The notes below the pieces were generated by a model. The model was not told the origin of the DNA. It did no database searches and was given only the letters and a program-made list of their open reading frames with translations. Positions 23,461-35,333 of a stretch of DNA of 64,000 nt are shown here, piece by piece. This stretch comes from Allomyces macrogynus ATCC 38327 (Eukaryota > Blastocladiomycota > Blastocladiomycetes > Blastocladiales > Blastocladiaceae). The translations under genes and the position numbers were made by a program. The stretch is from positions 1,619,417-1,683,416 of the forward strand of contig GG745331.1 of NCBI GenBank assembly GCA_000151295.1. Reading direction: 5' to 3'. Numbering within the stretch: position 1 is the first letter of the stretch; each line of letters begins with the position of its first letter.

Positions 23461-24243
23461 TCAGGCCGCTGTGATGGCGCGCGCCTGCTTGTCGCTCATG
23501 ATGAACACAACAGTGATGGTCGCCAGCAGCTCTCCCTGCGCGTCCTTGCTGCGAATCTCCGCGACCACCTCGACGTGCGGGCCCGTAAACAAGGGCGTGC
23601 ACTGCGAGACGGCGACAACGTTGCCGCGCGCCTTTTTCATAAACTTGCAGTTGATGTCCTGCACGATCGCGCGCTTGCTGCGCGGCATGACCGAGAAGAA
23701 GGCCATGCCCGCCGCCGTCTCGCCGAGCAGCGCGAGCTCGGCCGCGTGGATCGAGTGGAAGGGGTTGCGCAGCGACCAGTGTTCCTAGATTCATTTCCGC
23801 AAGTCAGCACTTGACAGGGCCGTGACGAAATGTAAATTGCGAATTGCGAGCCGTGACTGGGAACGTACCCGAACCGCGGCCGTGCAGTGGCCCTCACCGA
23901 ATGCGACGATGCGCACGCGACCCGTCCGCGAAAACGGATTCGCAAGGTGCACGAGCTTGGTGAACGTCCATGTGCGCAGGAAATGCGGCAACCGCGCAAG
24001 CTGGTGCCAGATGGCGAGCGGGTTCGGGTCGCGGAGAATGCGCATGAGCCACAGCGCGCCCACGGCAAGCGGGACCAGCGGCAAGACCAACAGCGCCGGG
24101 CGGGCGCGAACGGCTGACATGACCCCGCACATGAGGTTGTGAACGGCACGCGCGCCTGGGACAAGCATGAGGTGCCGGCCATGGTGGGCCGCGTGCGGGC
24201 AGCTGGCGGCAGCGGCGGGAACGATGGCGGTCGAGGTGGCCAT
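23461..24243 (-). CDS. DUF4442 hotdog-like (putative thioesterase) protein
   Basis: Two exons (24243-23869, 23784-23461) join in phase 0 to 232 aa. An in-frame ATG at 24261 would add six residues. A hydrophobic helix near residues 50-70 (LLVLPLVPLAVGALWLM) suggests a membrane anchor. The rest matches the DUF4442/hotdog-fold family: NEHWSLRNPFHSIHAAELALLGE-type core, GMAFFSVMP, AIVQDINCKFMKKARGNV and VEVVAEIRSKDAQGE. Members are thought to be acyl-CoA thioesterase-like, but no substrate is established. The donor is GTACGT and the acceptor CTAG. The gene is intact although it sits beside decayed loci. Confidence 0.78.
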
Positions 24244-24567
24244 GATTTGATTGTTGTGCAAGTTGTTGTGACCGGGGAGAGATCAAATCCGTGTCGGCAA
24301 TTTCGCTGAGCTCGATGTTGTTGGGTTGGCTGACAGAGGAACGGCTTGAAGGTTGCCTGTTGACGCCCTGGTGAAGGTTGAGAGGGGATTTTTCCGATCC
24401 GACCCGCGTAACCCGAAGTACGAGAAGTGTAAACATGTTTCTCAAGTTGCGAACAGTTTCAACATCACAAACAGGCCGCGCCCAGCAAAAAAATGCGGGA
24501 CAGAATTAACATGCTGGCGACTTATTTTCGTGCAACGCGAGCACAAGGGAAATGTGGTTGAGCGAGG

Positions 24568-24964
24568 CCCATTTGGTGTTGGTTTGTTAGTTTGCCAAAT
24601 GGACATGTCGATCAAATCGCGTCGCGTTTTGACTTTTTCGCGTAGATTATGGATTCTTTGCATGGAGGTTGCACTTTCCACCCGTTTGTGGCGGTCGCAG
24701 CGCAAGAGGTCGCCGTCGATCGGGACGGGATGGGATGCAGTGTGAGGTCAGCTCAGTCATCGGCCGACCTGCTGCTTTTGTGCAGCCTGCTATTGTGCAG
24801 CTCTGATCGGCGCTGATCATTTGAACTGAAGGTTGGCGTGCTTTTCTGAACATGATGGGCATCGTCAGAGTTGCGGTATGAGTAACGTATTAGCACTGCA
24901 TTGCATGCCGCGTGTCGCCAGTTGTCACGTTTCGTGCAAAGTCACCAGATACCAGAAATAACAT
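24568..24964 (+). repeat. left arm of inverted repeat
   Basis: Positions 24719-24964 are almost perfectly complementary to 25191-25437 (a few mismatches over about 246 bp). The similarity resumes further out (24568-24623, around gacatgtcgatcaaatcgc) after an insertion of roughly 85 bp in this arm. Confidence 0.9.
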
Positions 24965-25190
24965 GAATAGCTGGAGTCGCTGGCGCACCGAACAACAAAA
25001 TGAAGTGAGGGAAATATTTGACTGTTGTGCCAGCCCGCGGTCGACGGTTTGCAATTCCAGTTCGCTTTGGCGGCGCCATGTTACCATTGAGGGTCACTTC
25101 AATTCGAGAGATTCAAACAGTGAGCGATGAATCGGCCCGCGAACGAGACACTGCGAGGTGAGTGTTGGAGTCAGAAATCATGCGCCAGCG

Positions 25191-25500
25191 ATGTTATTTC
25201 TGGAATCTGGTGACTTTGCACGAAATGTAACAACTGGCGACACGCGGCATGCAATGCAGTGCTAATACGTTACTCATACCGCAACTCTGACGATGCCCAT
25301 CATGTTCAGAAAAGCACGCCAACCTTCAGTTCAAATGATCAGCGCCGATCAGAGCTGCACAATAGCAGGCTGCACAAAAGCAGCAGGTCGGCCGATGACT
25401 GAGCTAACCTCACACTGCATCCCATCCCCGTCCCGATGCTGCGAGCGTCGCAAACGCGATTTGATCGACATGTCGAATTCATCCAACCAACAAACCAACA
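25191..25500 (-). repeat. right arm of inverted repeat
   Basis: This is the reverse complement of 24719-24964 (inner part) and 24568-24623 (outer part). The arm ends about 65 bp before the stop codon of the ABCD gene, so part of it probably lies in that gene's 3' UTR. Transcription through both arms would form a long hairpin. Confidence 0.9.
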
Positions 25501-25563
25501 ACCAAAAATAAACAAACCACACCGAAACCTCTCATTCCACACGATCCCCGCTCAACCAATGAT

Positions 25564-28500
25564 CTAGTTCTCTGCTGCTGGTGCCTCGGCCACAGCCTCG
25601 TCGGCCGCGGGCGTCGCCTCGAGGTCGCCGAGCTTGGCGGCCTTGGAACTCTTGCCGTGCGAGAAGGCAAACGCCGAGCTATCGTCCTCGTTGTGCAGCC
25701 GCTTGAATTCGTACCCGCCCTCGCCGTCAAACTTGAGCACGTACTGGTGGTACTTGGTCAAGGTCGTGCGGTGCGAGACGGTGAAGAGCGTGATGTTTTC
25801 CTTGCGCGCGTGCTGGTACATGATGCCCTCGACGTCCACAGACACTGCGGACGTGCACTCGTCCAGCCTAAGGTAATTTTCGGGGGTCCCAAAGTGTTGG
25901 TGATGCGTTCCAGGCGAAGGAGAGGCCGCGGGAGGTCAAAGAAGCCAAAGATCTGGTCGCGTGGCAACGTACACCTTGCAGCGATTTTAGGGTGATTTTA
26001 GGGGGTCCCAAAGTGTTAGAAATGCGTTCCAAGCAAAGGAGAAACCGCGGGATGTCAATGAAGCCGAAGATCGGGTCGCGCGGCAACGTACAGCAAATCT
26101 GTGAATGGGAAGAAAAGAAGCAACCCTTGTGAGAAGAATGACACGATAAATGTCAGGGGGTGTGGATAAAATGGACGTACTGGGGCTTGTGGTAGAAGAG
26201 ACGTGACATGGCCACCTACACCCGGACGAAGAAATGATCGTCAATAGCCGCCCTCGATGAATCAATAACCTAGTAAAACGCACGCGTTGCTTCTCGCCAC
26301 CCGACAACGCCGACGCCCAGTCTTGAACCGCGTCGAACCCGCCCTCGCGCTCGACCAAGTACGCGAGCCGCACGACGTCGAGCAGCTCCATGATCTTGTC
26401 GTCCGTGTACCCGCGGGCAAGCGCCTGCTCGCGCGTGTGCGGGTAAATGACCTGGTCGCGCAGCGTGCCGAGCGCCAGGTAGGGCTTTTGCGGCACGTAG
26501 AAGAGCGACTCGGGCGCGGGCTTAGCGACGTGCCCGCCAAACAGCGGCCACAGGTTGCCGAGAATACGGAAGAGCGACGACTTGCCGCACCTGTTTCGTG
26601 AAAAAGGAGTGGGTGAGTCGGCATAGCGGTGATGGATGTTGTGTGCCGCAAAGACATTGTACCCGTTCGGCCCAGTGATCATGCAGTTCATCCCCTGGTC
26701 AATCTTGAAGCTCAGCTCCTTGACGAGCACATCACCGTTGGGCGTGACAATCGGAACGTTCTTGAACTCAATGATCCCATCACGCGTCTCGACCTGACCC
26801 TTCAAGTCATCCGCCGAGACCTTACCCGTCTGCGCGCGCTCGGCCTCGTTACCCGTCACCATTGTCGACTCGTACTTGCCCGAATGAATGTCATCGAGGA
26901 CGTCAAATAGTTCCGAGACACGCGACGTGTACCCGGCAAACCGCGTCAAGTCGCGGCCCGCCAAGATGATCCGGCCGACAGCCTGCGACAGGTTGACCAG
27001 GTACGACGAGTTGCGCGAGTAGTCTTCCATGATCTGCGTCGGGTCGGCACCCGCTCCGCCCATGTAGGAAGTTGCGCGCGAAGAGTCAAAGACGGGCCGC
27101 GCGAGCAGGTAGTAGGCGAGCATCGTCGCGAGGTACTTGACGAAGACCGAGTCGATGACGCCGTTGGTGAACCTAGGGCGAGGGAACCAGGATGAGTATC
27201 GTTCAATTTGGGTCGATCTCAAACAATAGAACACGAACCGCAGGCGAATGACCGTGTTGACGTGGTTGACGATCTTGTCGAACGTGGCATTGACCAGCGT
27301 CTTTTCGCGGTCACCGCCGCGGTAGAACGCAATCTCCTCGGCGTGTGCGAGAACGCGCGAGTGCGTGAACCGGAAGTCGCCCTGTACAAGCCAAAGTCAG
27401 CAACAGCACGCATCAGCCGGATCCGCTCATCAAGCGCAATCGAGCGCACCTCGAGCTTCTGCTCCATGGCCGTGTACTTGCCAAACGGCGGCGACAGTGA
27501 CCGCAGCACGACACCCGAAAAAATGAAGTAGGACACCATGAACGCTGGCGCGTCCTTGCCAATCGCCTGCCCCAACTTGTACCCAAACAAGAAGATATCG
27601 ACAATCGGCTTGGCGATATCCGAGTAGAGCGTCGACAGCGAGTCGGCCCACTTGTCGATATCCTGCACGAGCAGCTGGTCCGGGTTCGGGCACCGCGTGT
27701 CAAGGTTCGACGCCTTGTAGAAGGTGATGCCGCCGAGGTACCGGTCATGCGCGTACCGCGTCAAGCGCGTGCGGAATGACAGGGCGAGCAGGGAGATGAT
27801 GAGCTTGAGCGAGTTGTTGACGATCGAGAGCGGCCACATCATCAGACCAAATCTAGCGATGTGGGATGGCGGGTGAGCGGCGAGGTCATGGAGTGGGCAA
27901 ACGCGGTGGTGAAGGCGTACTCGACGACGGCCTTGGCGATAAACGTCTAATGGTGTCGAAGTAAAGGCGGATCAGTGAGGATCAGAGGGTGGATAGGTTC
28001 GCTCGCGCGTCGCTCCAGCTCGACCGTACCTTGTAATCGCGCGAGACAATCGACTTGACGACGGAACCTGCATAATTTCAGTAGGAAGATGGCGACCCAC
28101 GCGTCAATCCAAGCCGGAAATCGAGATTCGACGACCCGAACGGCCACGCGTATCGCCAGGAACGAATTCAACGCACCATTGAACTGACTGAACCAGACTA
28201 AATAAATGAAATCCCGGCGCGATCACACACCGAATTAACACATCTGTACTCCGTTCGCGTCGGTCCCTGTCGGCTAATCGAATCCGTACCATCCAACGAC
28301 GTGCGCGCAATCAACACGGCCGTCAACGCGGCAATCAACCCGGCCTCCTTGGAAAAGACGCCCGGCACACAGACGGGCAGGAGCCGCTTCATTTGCGCGA
28401 TAAAATGCTTGTTCACACCGACGCGCGCCGACTTTTGCTTGCCGCCGCTCGCCGAGGTCTTGCTGTCGCGCTCGCTCAGCTGGCGCACTTTCTTGCGCAT

Positions 28501-28581
28501 GTACGTGACGTAGAGCGTCAGTGCCAGCGCCGCGACGCCGAGCACCTTGTTTGGGCGCATCGTGGACAGGCTGTTGGCCAT
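25564..28581 (-). CDS. peroxisomal ABC half-transporter (ABCD family, PXA/ALDP-like)
   Basis: This gene has many exons on the minus strand, starting [17 protein letters not shown] segments include [16 protein letters not shown] and ones in the [13 protein letters not shown] region. The ABCD hallmark [15 protein letters not shown] is followed by [13 protein letters not shown]. The nucleotide-binding domain has a Walker A split by an intron (GPNG/CGKSS), the signature ALSGGEKQR, Walker [15 protein letters not shown] and the H-loop SHR. Introns I tested keep frame (for example TTAFGLMM, QKLEGDFRF). ABCD proteins import very-long-chain acyl-CoA into peroxisomes and work as dimers. The oddity is the last junction: see the tandem-repeat entry and findings. 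The C-terminus is Glu/Ala-rich. Confidence 0.88.
25871..26093 (-). repeat. tandem 105-bp duplication inside the last intron of the ABCD gene
   Basis: Two direct copies (25871-25974 and 25989-26093, about 80% identical) fill the intron between the QR...HKPQ exon and the LDECTSAV exon. Each copy includes the donor-like sequence GTACGTTGCC on the minus strand, so the duplication also copied a splice-site-like element. Confidence 0.85.
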
Positions 28582-29439
28582 GATGGTGATGGGTTCACAG
28601 CGAAAACGAGTCGAGTTGGTCGCGTCGGTGTTGCTGCTGGGTGCCGGTGGTCAAGCAGCTGCAGGGCCCTCGGCAATATTTATCGTGGAGAACACGGGTC
28701 CAAATCGGCGGCGGGTGGTGGGTTGCAACTTGGCCGGAGTTAGTGCTTGTGGTGGAGGAGAAAAGCAGGAACGGGTTGGATGATGGGATGGGGGCCGAAC
28801 TCGGCCGAGCGCGCCGAGAAAAGGTCGAGCACCAGCCGGGCGGCGCTTTTTGGCCCGTGTTGGAAATCTCGGATGGCCCTGATGTCATGGTCCCGAAAAA
28901 TCAAGGCAAATGAAGTTTTTCTGACTAGAAAATAGCGTAATCGACATTACACTGCGCGGGTTACTGCACTCGACGAGTGCACGCTGTGCGCGCTTGGACA
29001 AAAACCAACACAACCTCGCTGCAACCACCACGATCAGTTGAGTGTGGGGCCTCCATGGCACTGTGGCGACGGCAACGAGCCCGGAATGGAGGCGCCGCAA
29101 ACTGATCAGGAATTGAAAGACGACTGAGCACCCAATGCAAATCTACGCGTTGAACAACATGGACAAAAAGGGACCGACCGACCGACCGACCAACATCCAT
29201 CGCGCACGGCCGCAACCCCCAGTCGCAGTGTGGGGGAAATGAAGCCAAGGTGGGGAAATAAAGATAACACTGCAAAGGGAACCCAAAACCCCGCCCAAGA
29301 AAAGACAAACGCAAACAACACGACAAGACAAGCCAAAGAAGCGCAGCAGAATCCCAAAACGGATGGTTTGATCGCGACCGCCAACCATCAATCACGCCCA
29401 ACAACAAAACCACGGAACCAGCGCCGTCGCGCCGCCGGC
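28582..29439. other. intergenic: ABCD promoter and 3' region of the DNAJC7-like gene
   Basis: About 860 bp without a supportable gene. It holds a short (ACCG)n run near 29172-29190 and an A-rich region around 29260-29340. Confidence 0.4.
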
Positions 29440-31495
29440 TTAGTAGTCGTAATCGTGGTAGGCCGATTGGCCCTGGAACCCGCCGAACCCGGGGTGGCCG
29501 TACGTGTGGCTGTGCTGGTGGTGATGGCCGTGTCCGCCGCGCTGCCCGCCGTATCCGCGGTGCTGCTGCTGGTGGTGGAACCGGGGCCCGCCGCCCATCC
29601 CGCCGCCCATCCCACCGCCCATTCCACCCATGCCGGGCATTCCACCCATCCCTCCCATGCCGCCGCCGCCACCGCCAAAGAACATGTTGAACAGGTGCGA
29701 GTGGTCCATGTCGTCCATGCCGCCGAAGCCGCCGCCGAAACCGCCGCCGCCAAACGAGGCGCCCTCGTCGTCGGCACCCATGTCGTGCCGGCGGCGCTTT
29801 TGCGGGTCCATGAGCACCTCGTATGCCCTAGTTGGGGAAAGAGTCAAGCGTCAGCAATTTTGTCCACCAGTCAGGCGACCGCTGATCGCAGACACAAAAC
29901 AACGGACTCGGTGCACTCCTTGAACTTGGCCTCGAGGTCCGGGCACCCGGCCGTCTTATCCGGATGATACTGGATCGCGAGCTTGCGGTAGGCCTTCTTG
30001 ATCTCGTGTTCCGACGCGTCGCGCTCGACGCCCAACACCTTATAATAATCCTTGCGCGACGCGATCCGCGCCTGCCGCTCGGCATTCGCCATGGCGGCGC
30101 GAACATCGTTCGTCGGCTTGAGGTTATACGCGGCCTTGTAATCGCGCAACGCCTGGTCCCACTTATCCGTCTTCCCAAAGCAATCGGCACGACGCAGCAA
30201 CACCTTGTAGAAATCCGGATCAATCTCGAGCGCCGCGGAGCAATCGGCAATCGCGTCCGTGTACTTGCCGAACTTGGACCGCGCAGTCGCGCGGTTCGAA
30301 TAGAGCTTGGCATTCAGCGCCTTGTTGCTCGGATCCATACCGAGCGCCTCCGTGTACAGCTCCACGGCCTCGGCGTACCGGCCCGCCGTGAACGCCGCGT
30401 TGCCCTTTTCTTTCGCGTCGTCAATCGCACGCACGAATTTCATGAGCACGCGCGCGCGCGTCATGTCCGGGTCGAGCGCGAGCGCCTGCTTGCAGTGCGC
30501 AATCGCCTTGGCCGACTCGCCCTGCAAGTAGAGCACGCGCGCGCGCAGGACCAGAGCGTCCGGGTTGGTACTGTCGGCACGGAGCGCCGCACTTGCGACG
30601 AGCGCCGCATCCTCGAGGTTGCCCGTCCGTGCGAGTGCTTCACCGTGCAGCAGTCGCCACCGCAACGCCAAGTCCGAGTCTTCGGCGTTGGCGTACTTGG
30701 TGACGAGCGCAAACGCCGAGGTCAGGTGCTGCAGCGCGGACTTGGCGCGGTCGCCCAACGGGTCATTGTCGCGGTGCGTCAATTCGTCGGTCGCCTGCGA
30801 AATCAGGTCGGCGACACGGTGCGCCGTCACGAGATCGGTCTGCGTGGCTGCCGACGGGGACGTGGCCATGGCGCGGTCGAGCATGTCAATCGCCTCTGGA
30901 AGTGTGCGGACACGGTTCAAGGTCAGAAACAGGCGCTGCGGAAACTTGGCAAGAACGGAACGGCATGGACCGCTCAGACGCGCCAAAGTCCATCCAAAAA
31001 CACACCTCGTGTTGACCCGAGCACCAAATAGCACTTTGCTGCACGCACCATGGCCTTGACAAAGCTTGGGTCGTGGTCGAGCGCGCTCGTGCAGTCGGCA
31101 ACGGCCTGGCGAAAATTCTTTTGCATCATGTACGCGGCGGCGCGGTTGCCGTAGACGGCAGCGGCTGTACTGTCGACGTCGAGCGACTGCGAGTAGAGGT
31201 CAATGGCGCGCGAGTACTGGCCGCGCTTGTACGCGAGGTTGGCCTCCTGCTTGAGCGTCTCGGCACGGGCCCTACGGGGGGCGGACAGCAACAAAATGGC
31301 GGTCAGGGTCCTGCGTTTGTTGATGTAGTGCTGGAAACCGGTTGGTCAGCTGGCTCGCTGGCAGGGCGGGCCATTCGCGGCGAGAGTGCAGCAAGCGCCG
31401 ACGAGCAGCGAGCACGAGCAGCGAGCACGAGCAACTGGAGGAGATGCATACTTGTTGTCGACACCGTCGACGTCCATTGCGTCGGAGGACATCAT
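29440..31495 (-). CDS. TPR + J-domain co-chaperone (DNAJC7-like)
   Basis: Four exons (31495-31452, 31271-31006, 30895-29908, 29827-29440) join in frame to 561 aa. The N-terminus has TPR units ([77 protein letters not shown]). A J domain follows, with [20 protein letters not shown] and the catalytic HPD tripeptide. The C-terminal 100 residues are Gly/Met- then His/Tyr-rich. This order matches DNAJC7/Tpr2, which binds Hsp70 and Hsp90 through TPRs and triggers Hsp70 ATP hydrolysis through HPD. It is cytosolic by family. The Gly/Met-rich tail is longer than in animal orthologs. Confidence 0.9.
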
Positions 31496-32167
31496 GATTG
31501 CGGCAGGAACAGGTGGAGAAGTTGGTGCAGCTCGAGGTGGGCAAGATAGCGGTTCGCGAGCGCAACAGCTCGGGCGGCGTGCAGCTTTGAAGACAGGGAC
31601 TGGCGTGGCAGGAGCGGAGCGACCGGTCGACGAGCAATGGCGTGGATGGGCTCGCCGTGGACACGGCAACAAGGAAGGCGGAGGAGGAAGAGCCGACAAC
31701 GTCGTTGGCGGCGCTGACCTGCTGTCGGCGCGGTGGTGAGGTGCAGGACGCTAGCAGCGGCAGCGAGCACACTGAGCAAGACTCGCACGCCTGCGAAGGC
31801 CTCAAGAAGCGCATGGAACAAATACCTGAGTGAGAGCACGCGCCGATGCGTCAGTCCAAACTGGGACCCTCTTTTGTCCCGCACAAGTCTCGCATCAGGG
31901 TTCTCTGCCGCGTCAGGTTAGGTTTCCGTTCTTGTGCTCACCTCCTTGGGGTCCTGGGCAATGTCGCACGGCTCCTTGAATCTCAAAATGCTCATCGCGC
32001 TCGCGCGGTCGACTACGGCACGCCTTTGGCCAAGAAGAAAAACAGACTATACATGTAGCATGCTCTCGCCGCCATCGCTGACGCGAACCCCAATCGGACC
32101 CGCGACCAGGCCGACATGCTGCCCACCTGCCGCACGCGTCGCGGCCACCACCTCTCACGACCATCAT
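31496..32167. other. intergenic, nothing recognised
   Basis: About 670 bp between the DNAJC7-like start and the 3' end of the proteasome gene. Open frames here are Ser/Cys/Arg-rich and unsupported. Confidence 0.35.
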
Positions 32168-32969
32168 TCACAACCGTTCCATGATGGCCTTGACCTGGTC
32201 CTCGGTGTAAATATGGAACCCCTTGGCCGTGGTCACGGCAGCGACCTCGACGTTGACGGCATTCAGCTTCTCCTCCATGACCTGCTTGAGAATCTTGAGC
32301 GCGAGCGTCTCAGCCTCGACGAGCGAGAGCGACTTGTGGTACTCGGCCTGCAGCTCCGTCTGGGCGCCCTCGGACCCGGCGCCGATCGCCTTGGCGTCCC
32401 ACTGTACAAACGTGCCAGACGGGTCGGCGTGGTACCTAAGTTTGGGGTCACAAATTCGCGTGAGCGAGGGCAATTTTCCAGAAACAACATGCCCAGAGTA
32501 GATCGTACAGTTGCGGCCCCTTCTCGTCCACCCCAGCGATCAGCAGCGCAACACCAAACGGACGCGACATGATGGCCTCCTGGCCATGCGCGCCCTCGCC
32601 GAACCGCAGTGCCAAGTCGCAGACGGCCTGCGTGACCGACTCGACCTTAATCGCTTCGTTGAACGTGAACTGGTGCGACTGCGCCTCGACGCGTGCGTGC
32701 TCAATGATGGTACGCGCGTCGGGCGTCAACCCCGAGACGGCGCATCCGAGATGACGGTCAATCTCGTAAATCTTTTCAATCGACGACGGCTCGAGCAAGC
32801 TGCTGGTGATGCGCTTCTCGACGGCGAGCACGACACCCTCGGGGCACTGGATGCCAATCGTCGTGGATCCCAGCTTGACGGCCTCGATCGCGTACTCGAC
32901 TTGGAAGAGTCGGCCCTCGGGCGAAAAAGTGTTGACGCCGCGGTCGTATTCGCTGCGCGTGAGGAACAT
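32168..32969 (-). CDS. PSMA5: 20S proteasome subunit alpha type 5
   Basis: Two exons (32969-32509, 32435-32168) join in frame to 242 aa, almost exactly the human length. The start [19 protein letters not shown] is the alpha-subunit signature of type 5. It is followed by [20 protein letters not shown] and the conserved [20 protein letters not shown]. The junction rebuilds [13 protein letters not shown]. It forms part of the outer heptameric ring of the 20S core, gating substrate entry; alpha subunits are not proteolytic. The start is 438 bp from the divergent arrestin gene. Confidence 0.97.
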
Positions 32970-33407
32970 GGTTGCTGAATCGGTTCAAGGCGCTCCTGCT
33001 GCTGCTGCTGGATGTGCGCCGGCGTGACGTTACGGCGCAAGCTCGGTCGGCTTGATGATGGTCGCGACATGCCCAGTTGATCGCGGTGGTGAGCCGTCAC
33101 GGCGCGAGGACGTGTGCGGGAAGCGCTGCCTGCCAGAGCTCGCGCGCTTGACGCGTATTGCACGTGTCTGCGGTAGAGAAAAGGGCAGGGACTTGCCAAG
33201 GCCGCCGCCAGGCAGCCAGGCAGCCCACGGTGCGCCTTGGCGAAACGCACACGGTTGACGTGGTCTCGCTGCCGGCCTGTCCCGCGGCTGTCCCGCACCA
33301 CTGTCGGCCTCCTCTTCTTGGTCGCACGCCGACGCGCCCTTTCGTTCTCTCCATCGACCACTCTTCACCCTCGTCCATCGAATCCAACCCCAATTCCACG
33401 CCCGGCC
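32970..33407. promoter_or_regulatory. divergent promoter between PSMA5 and alpha-arrestin gene
   Basis: The 438-bp spacer separates two divergent ATGs, so both promoters must be here. No TATA box was seen, and I could not identify a proteasome-type (PACE-like) element with confidence. Confidence 0.45.
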
Positions 33408-34741
33408 ATGTCGGCACCGACCGCGTTCAGCATCGTGCTCGACCAGCAGACGTTTGTCGCCGGCGACATCGTCCGCGGCGTCGTCTTCCTTCGCACAACC
33501 GACGAGTTGACCGTGCGCGGCCTCCGCATCGTACTCAAGGGCTCAGCGCGCGCACGCATCCCGACCACCGAAACGCGCACGGCGCCGCACCACCACTCCG
33601 CACCTGGCGGGTACGACAGCGACCACAACGCGCTCAACAGCACGCACACGGAAACCGTCACGGCATGGCACACCGACAAGAAGCAGCTCGTGGAAATCGA
33701 GACGACATTGTGGGGCAACCGCGACAAGGGCTTTTTCGTGGCCGGGTCGGACCTGCGCGCGGGCCAGTACACGTTCCCGTTTGCGTTCCAGTTACCGCCC
33801 ACGGCGCTGCCGAGCTTCCAGTCCGAGTTTGGCCGGATCCGGTACAAGCTGCGCGCAACGATTGATCGGCCCTGGAAGTCCAATTTTGTCACGCAGGTCG
33901 GCGTGCACGTTACGGCGCCATGGGACCCGGTCGTGCGGCACGCGCACGAGTGCATGCGGTCGGTCGAGACGAGCAAAACGGTGTGCTGCTGGTTCTGGTC
34001 CAAGGGCACCGTCTCGGCCATGTTGCGGTCCGACCAGACGGTTTACTCGCCGGGGACCGGACCGCTCGTCGCGCAGCTCAATATCGATAACTTGTCGCCG
34101 CGCAAGTGCCATAATATGACCGTGACGCTCGTGCGTAAGGATACCTACACGGCGCAGGGAAAGTACGTTGGGGTCTTAACTCTTGGCTCGCGTGTGAGAG
34201 TCAGGTATTTGCGCGGACACCGCCGTCCTCTTGGACTTCCAACTGACGCACACGCTCTTGCTCCCGTCTCTCCACTAGCATCAAAACCATCGAAAACACG
34301 GTGGCCAAGGTCGTTCTCGGCGACACAGTCCCGAAACACACGCGCAACTACGGCGTGAACGTGCCGCTGGCGATGCCCACCGAAATGGTCCCGTCCATCA
34401 CGGGTCTCGCCGTCATCAAGGTCGAGTACATTCTGCGCGCCTACATTGGCGTCAAGTCGGCGTGTCCGCTCAAGGCCGATTTGCCGGTACTCGTTGGGCA
34501 GCCGGCCGAGGTGCTCACGCAGCAGGCCGCCATGACGGCCACACACGCGGGCAAGGGCGCGCTCGGCGACCCAAGGTTTGTCGATTATGGGCAAGACGGT
34601 GGTGCCGCGGCAGGGGCGAGTTCGTCGACGGCGCCGCCGCCATTGCCACCGCGTGACGTGCCGCCACCGCCCGCATACGACGATCTTGTCGACGTGCGCG
34701 TCGATCCGAATTCGGCGCCGCCGATGCCGAGTAAAGTCTAG
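33408..34741 (+). CDS. alpha-arrestin domain protein with PPxY motif
   Basis: Two exons (33408-34162, 34279-34741) join in frame to 405 aa. The N-terminal arrestin fold is recognisable from SIVLDQQTFVAGDIVRGVVFL, the LRIVLKGSARARIPTTE strand pair, and GQYTFPFAFQLPPTALPSFQ with the following RIRYKLRATIDRPW. The C-terminal arrestin domain follows, with VPLAMPTEMVPSITGLAVIK and VEYILRAYIG. The tail is Pro-rich and contains PPAY, a PY motif for WW domains of NEDD4/Rsp5 ligases. Such proteins recruit the ubiquitin ligase to membrane cargo for endocytosis. The partner transporter is unknown. Confidence 0.9.
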
Positions 34742-35333
34742 GCGCGGGGGTAGGTTGAAGGTGGCATATTTTATCCGGTGAAAGGCTCAGTACTTGGTCG
34801 TACGCAATGGGAAACGCTGGCGCAATTTCTCGCGACCCTGTTGTAAATAACGAGATCATCCGGTTTGAACGGGCATGAATCCACGGCTCCCTTGCTTTCT
34901 CTATTCCTGACCCTCTCTTCCCCTGTCCACCATGTCGGCGACACATTCGAGTCAATGATGGCGGCCACGCGCAGGCCTGCTCTACCTTCATTCCAAGCCA
35001 AAGAATGTCAATGCTGCGTGTGTTGGAGGAGGTCGGGTCAAGGAATCATCGCCAGGCCGCCCAACCAGATCTCCTGTCCCTTTGGCATGCATTCTCGTTC
35101 AAATCAAGGGCAACGTCCCCCAGTAATACTCGCTCAATTCAAACATGTTCTGTCGTCGCCATAATCATTGGCCGGCTTATTCCAGAACAAGCAGACTGTG
35201 TCCTCCAACCCCCTGGCCCAAACCCGGTCGTGGACAGAGATTGGTGTAGACAAATCACACAGCTCTCATCGTCAAAATGCGGCTGCCCCGCCACATCGTC
35301 AGCCTCGTTCACCACGCTGAGATCGAATCCATA
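34742..35333. other. intergenic, nothing recognised
   Basis: Lower GC than the flanking genes, and no supportable ORF. It precedes the F-box fragment and is probably decayed sequence. Confidence 0.35.

Larger units (their letters stand above)
24244..25563. other. intergenic region filled by a large imperfect inverted repeat
   Basis: There is no gene between the DUF4442 start and the ABCD stop. Most of the space is occupied by two inverted arms around a 226-bp spacer (see the two repeat entries). Confidence 0.7.

Noticed and set aside
24647..25511. Two near-identical small ORFs (MPIMFRKARQPSVQM...) on opposite strands
   Set aside because: They are produced by the inverted repeat; no family similarity or start context supports a protein.
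29964..31031. 355-codon plus-strand ORF
   Set aside because: Antisense to the TPR region of the DNAJC7-like gene.
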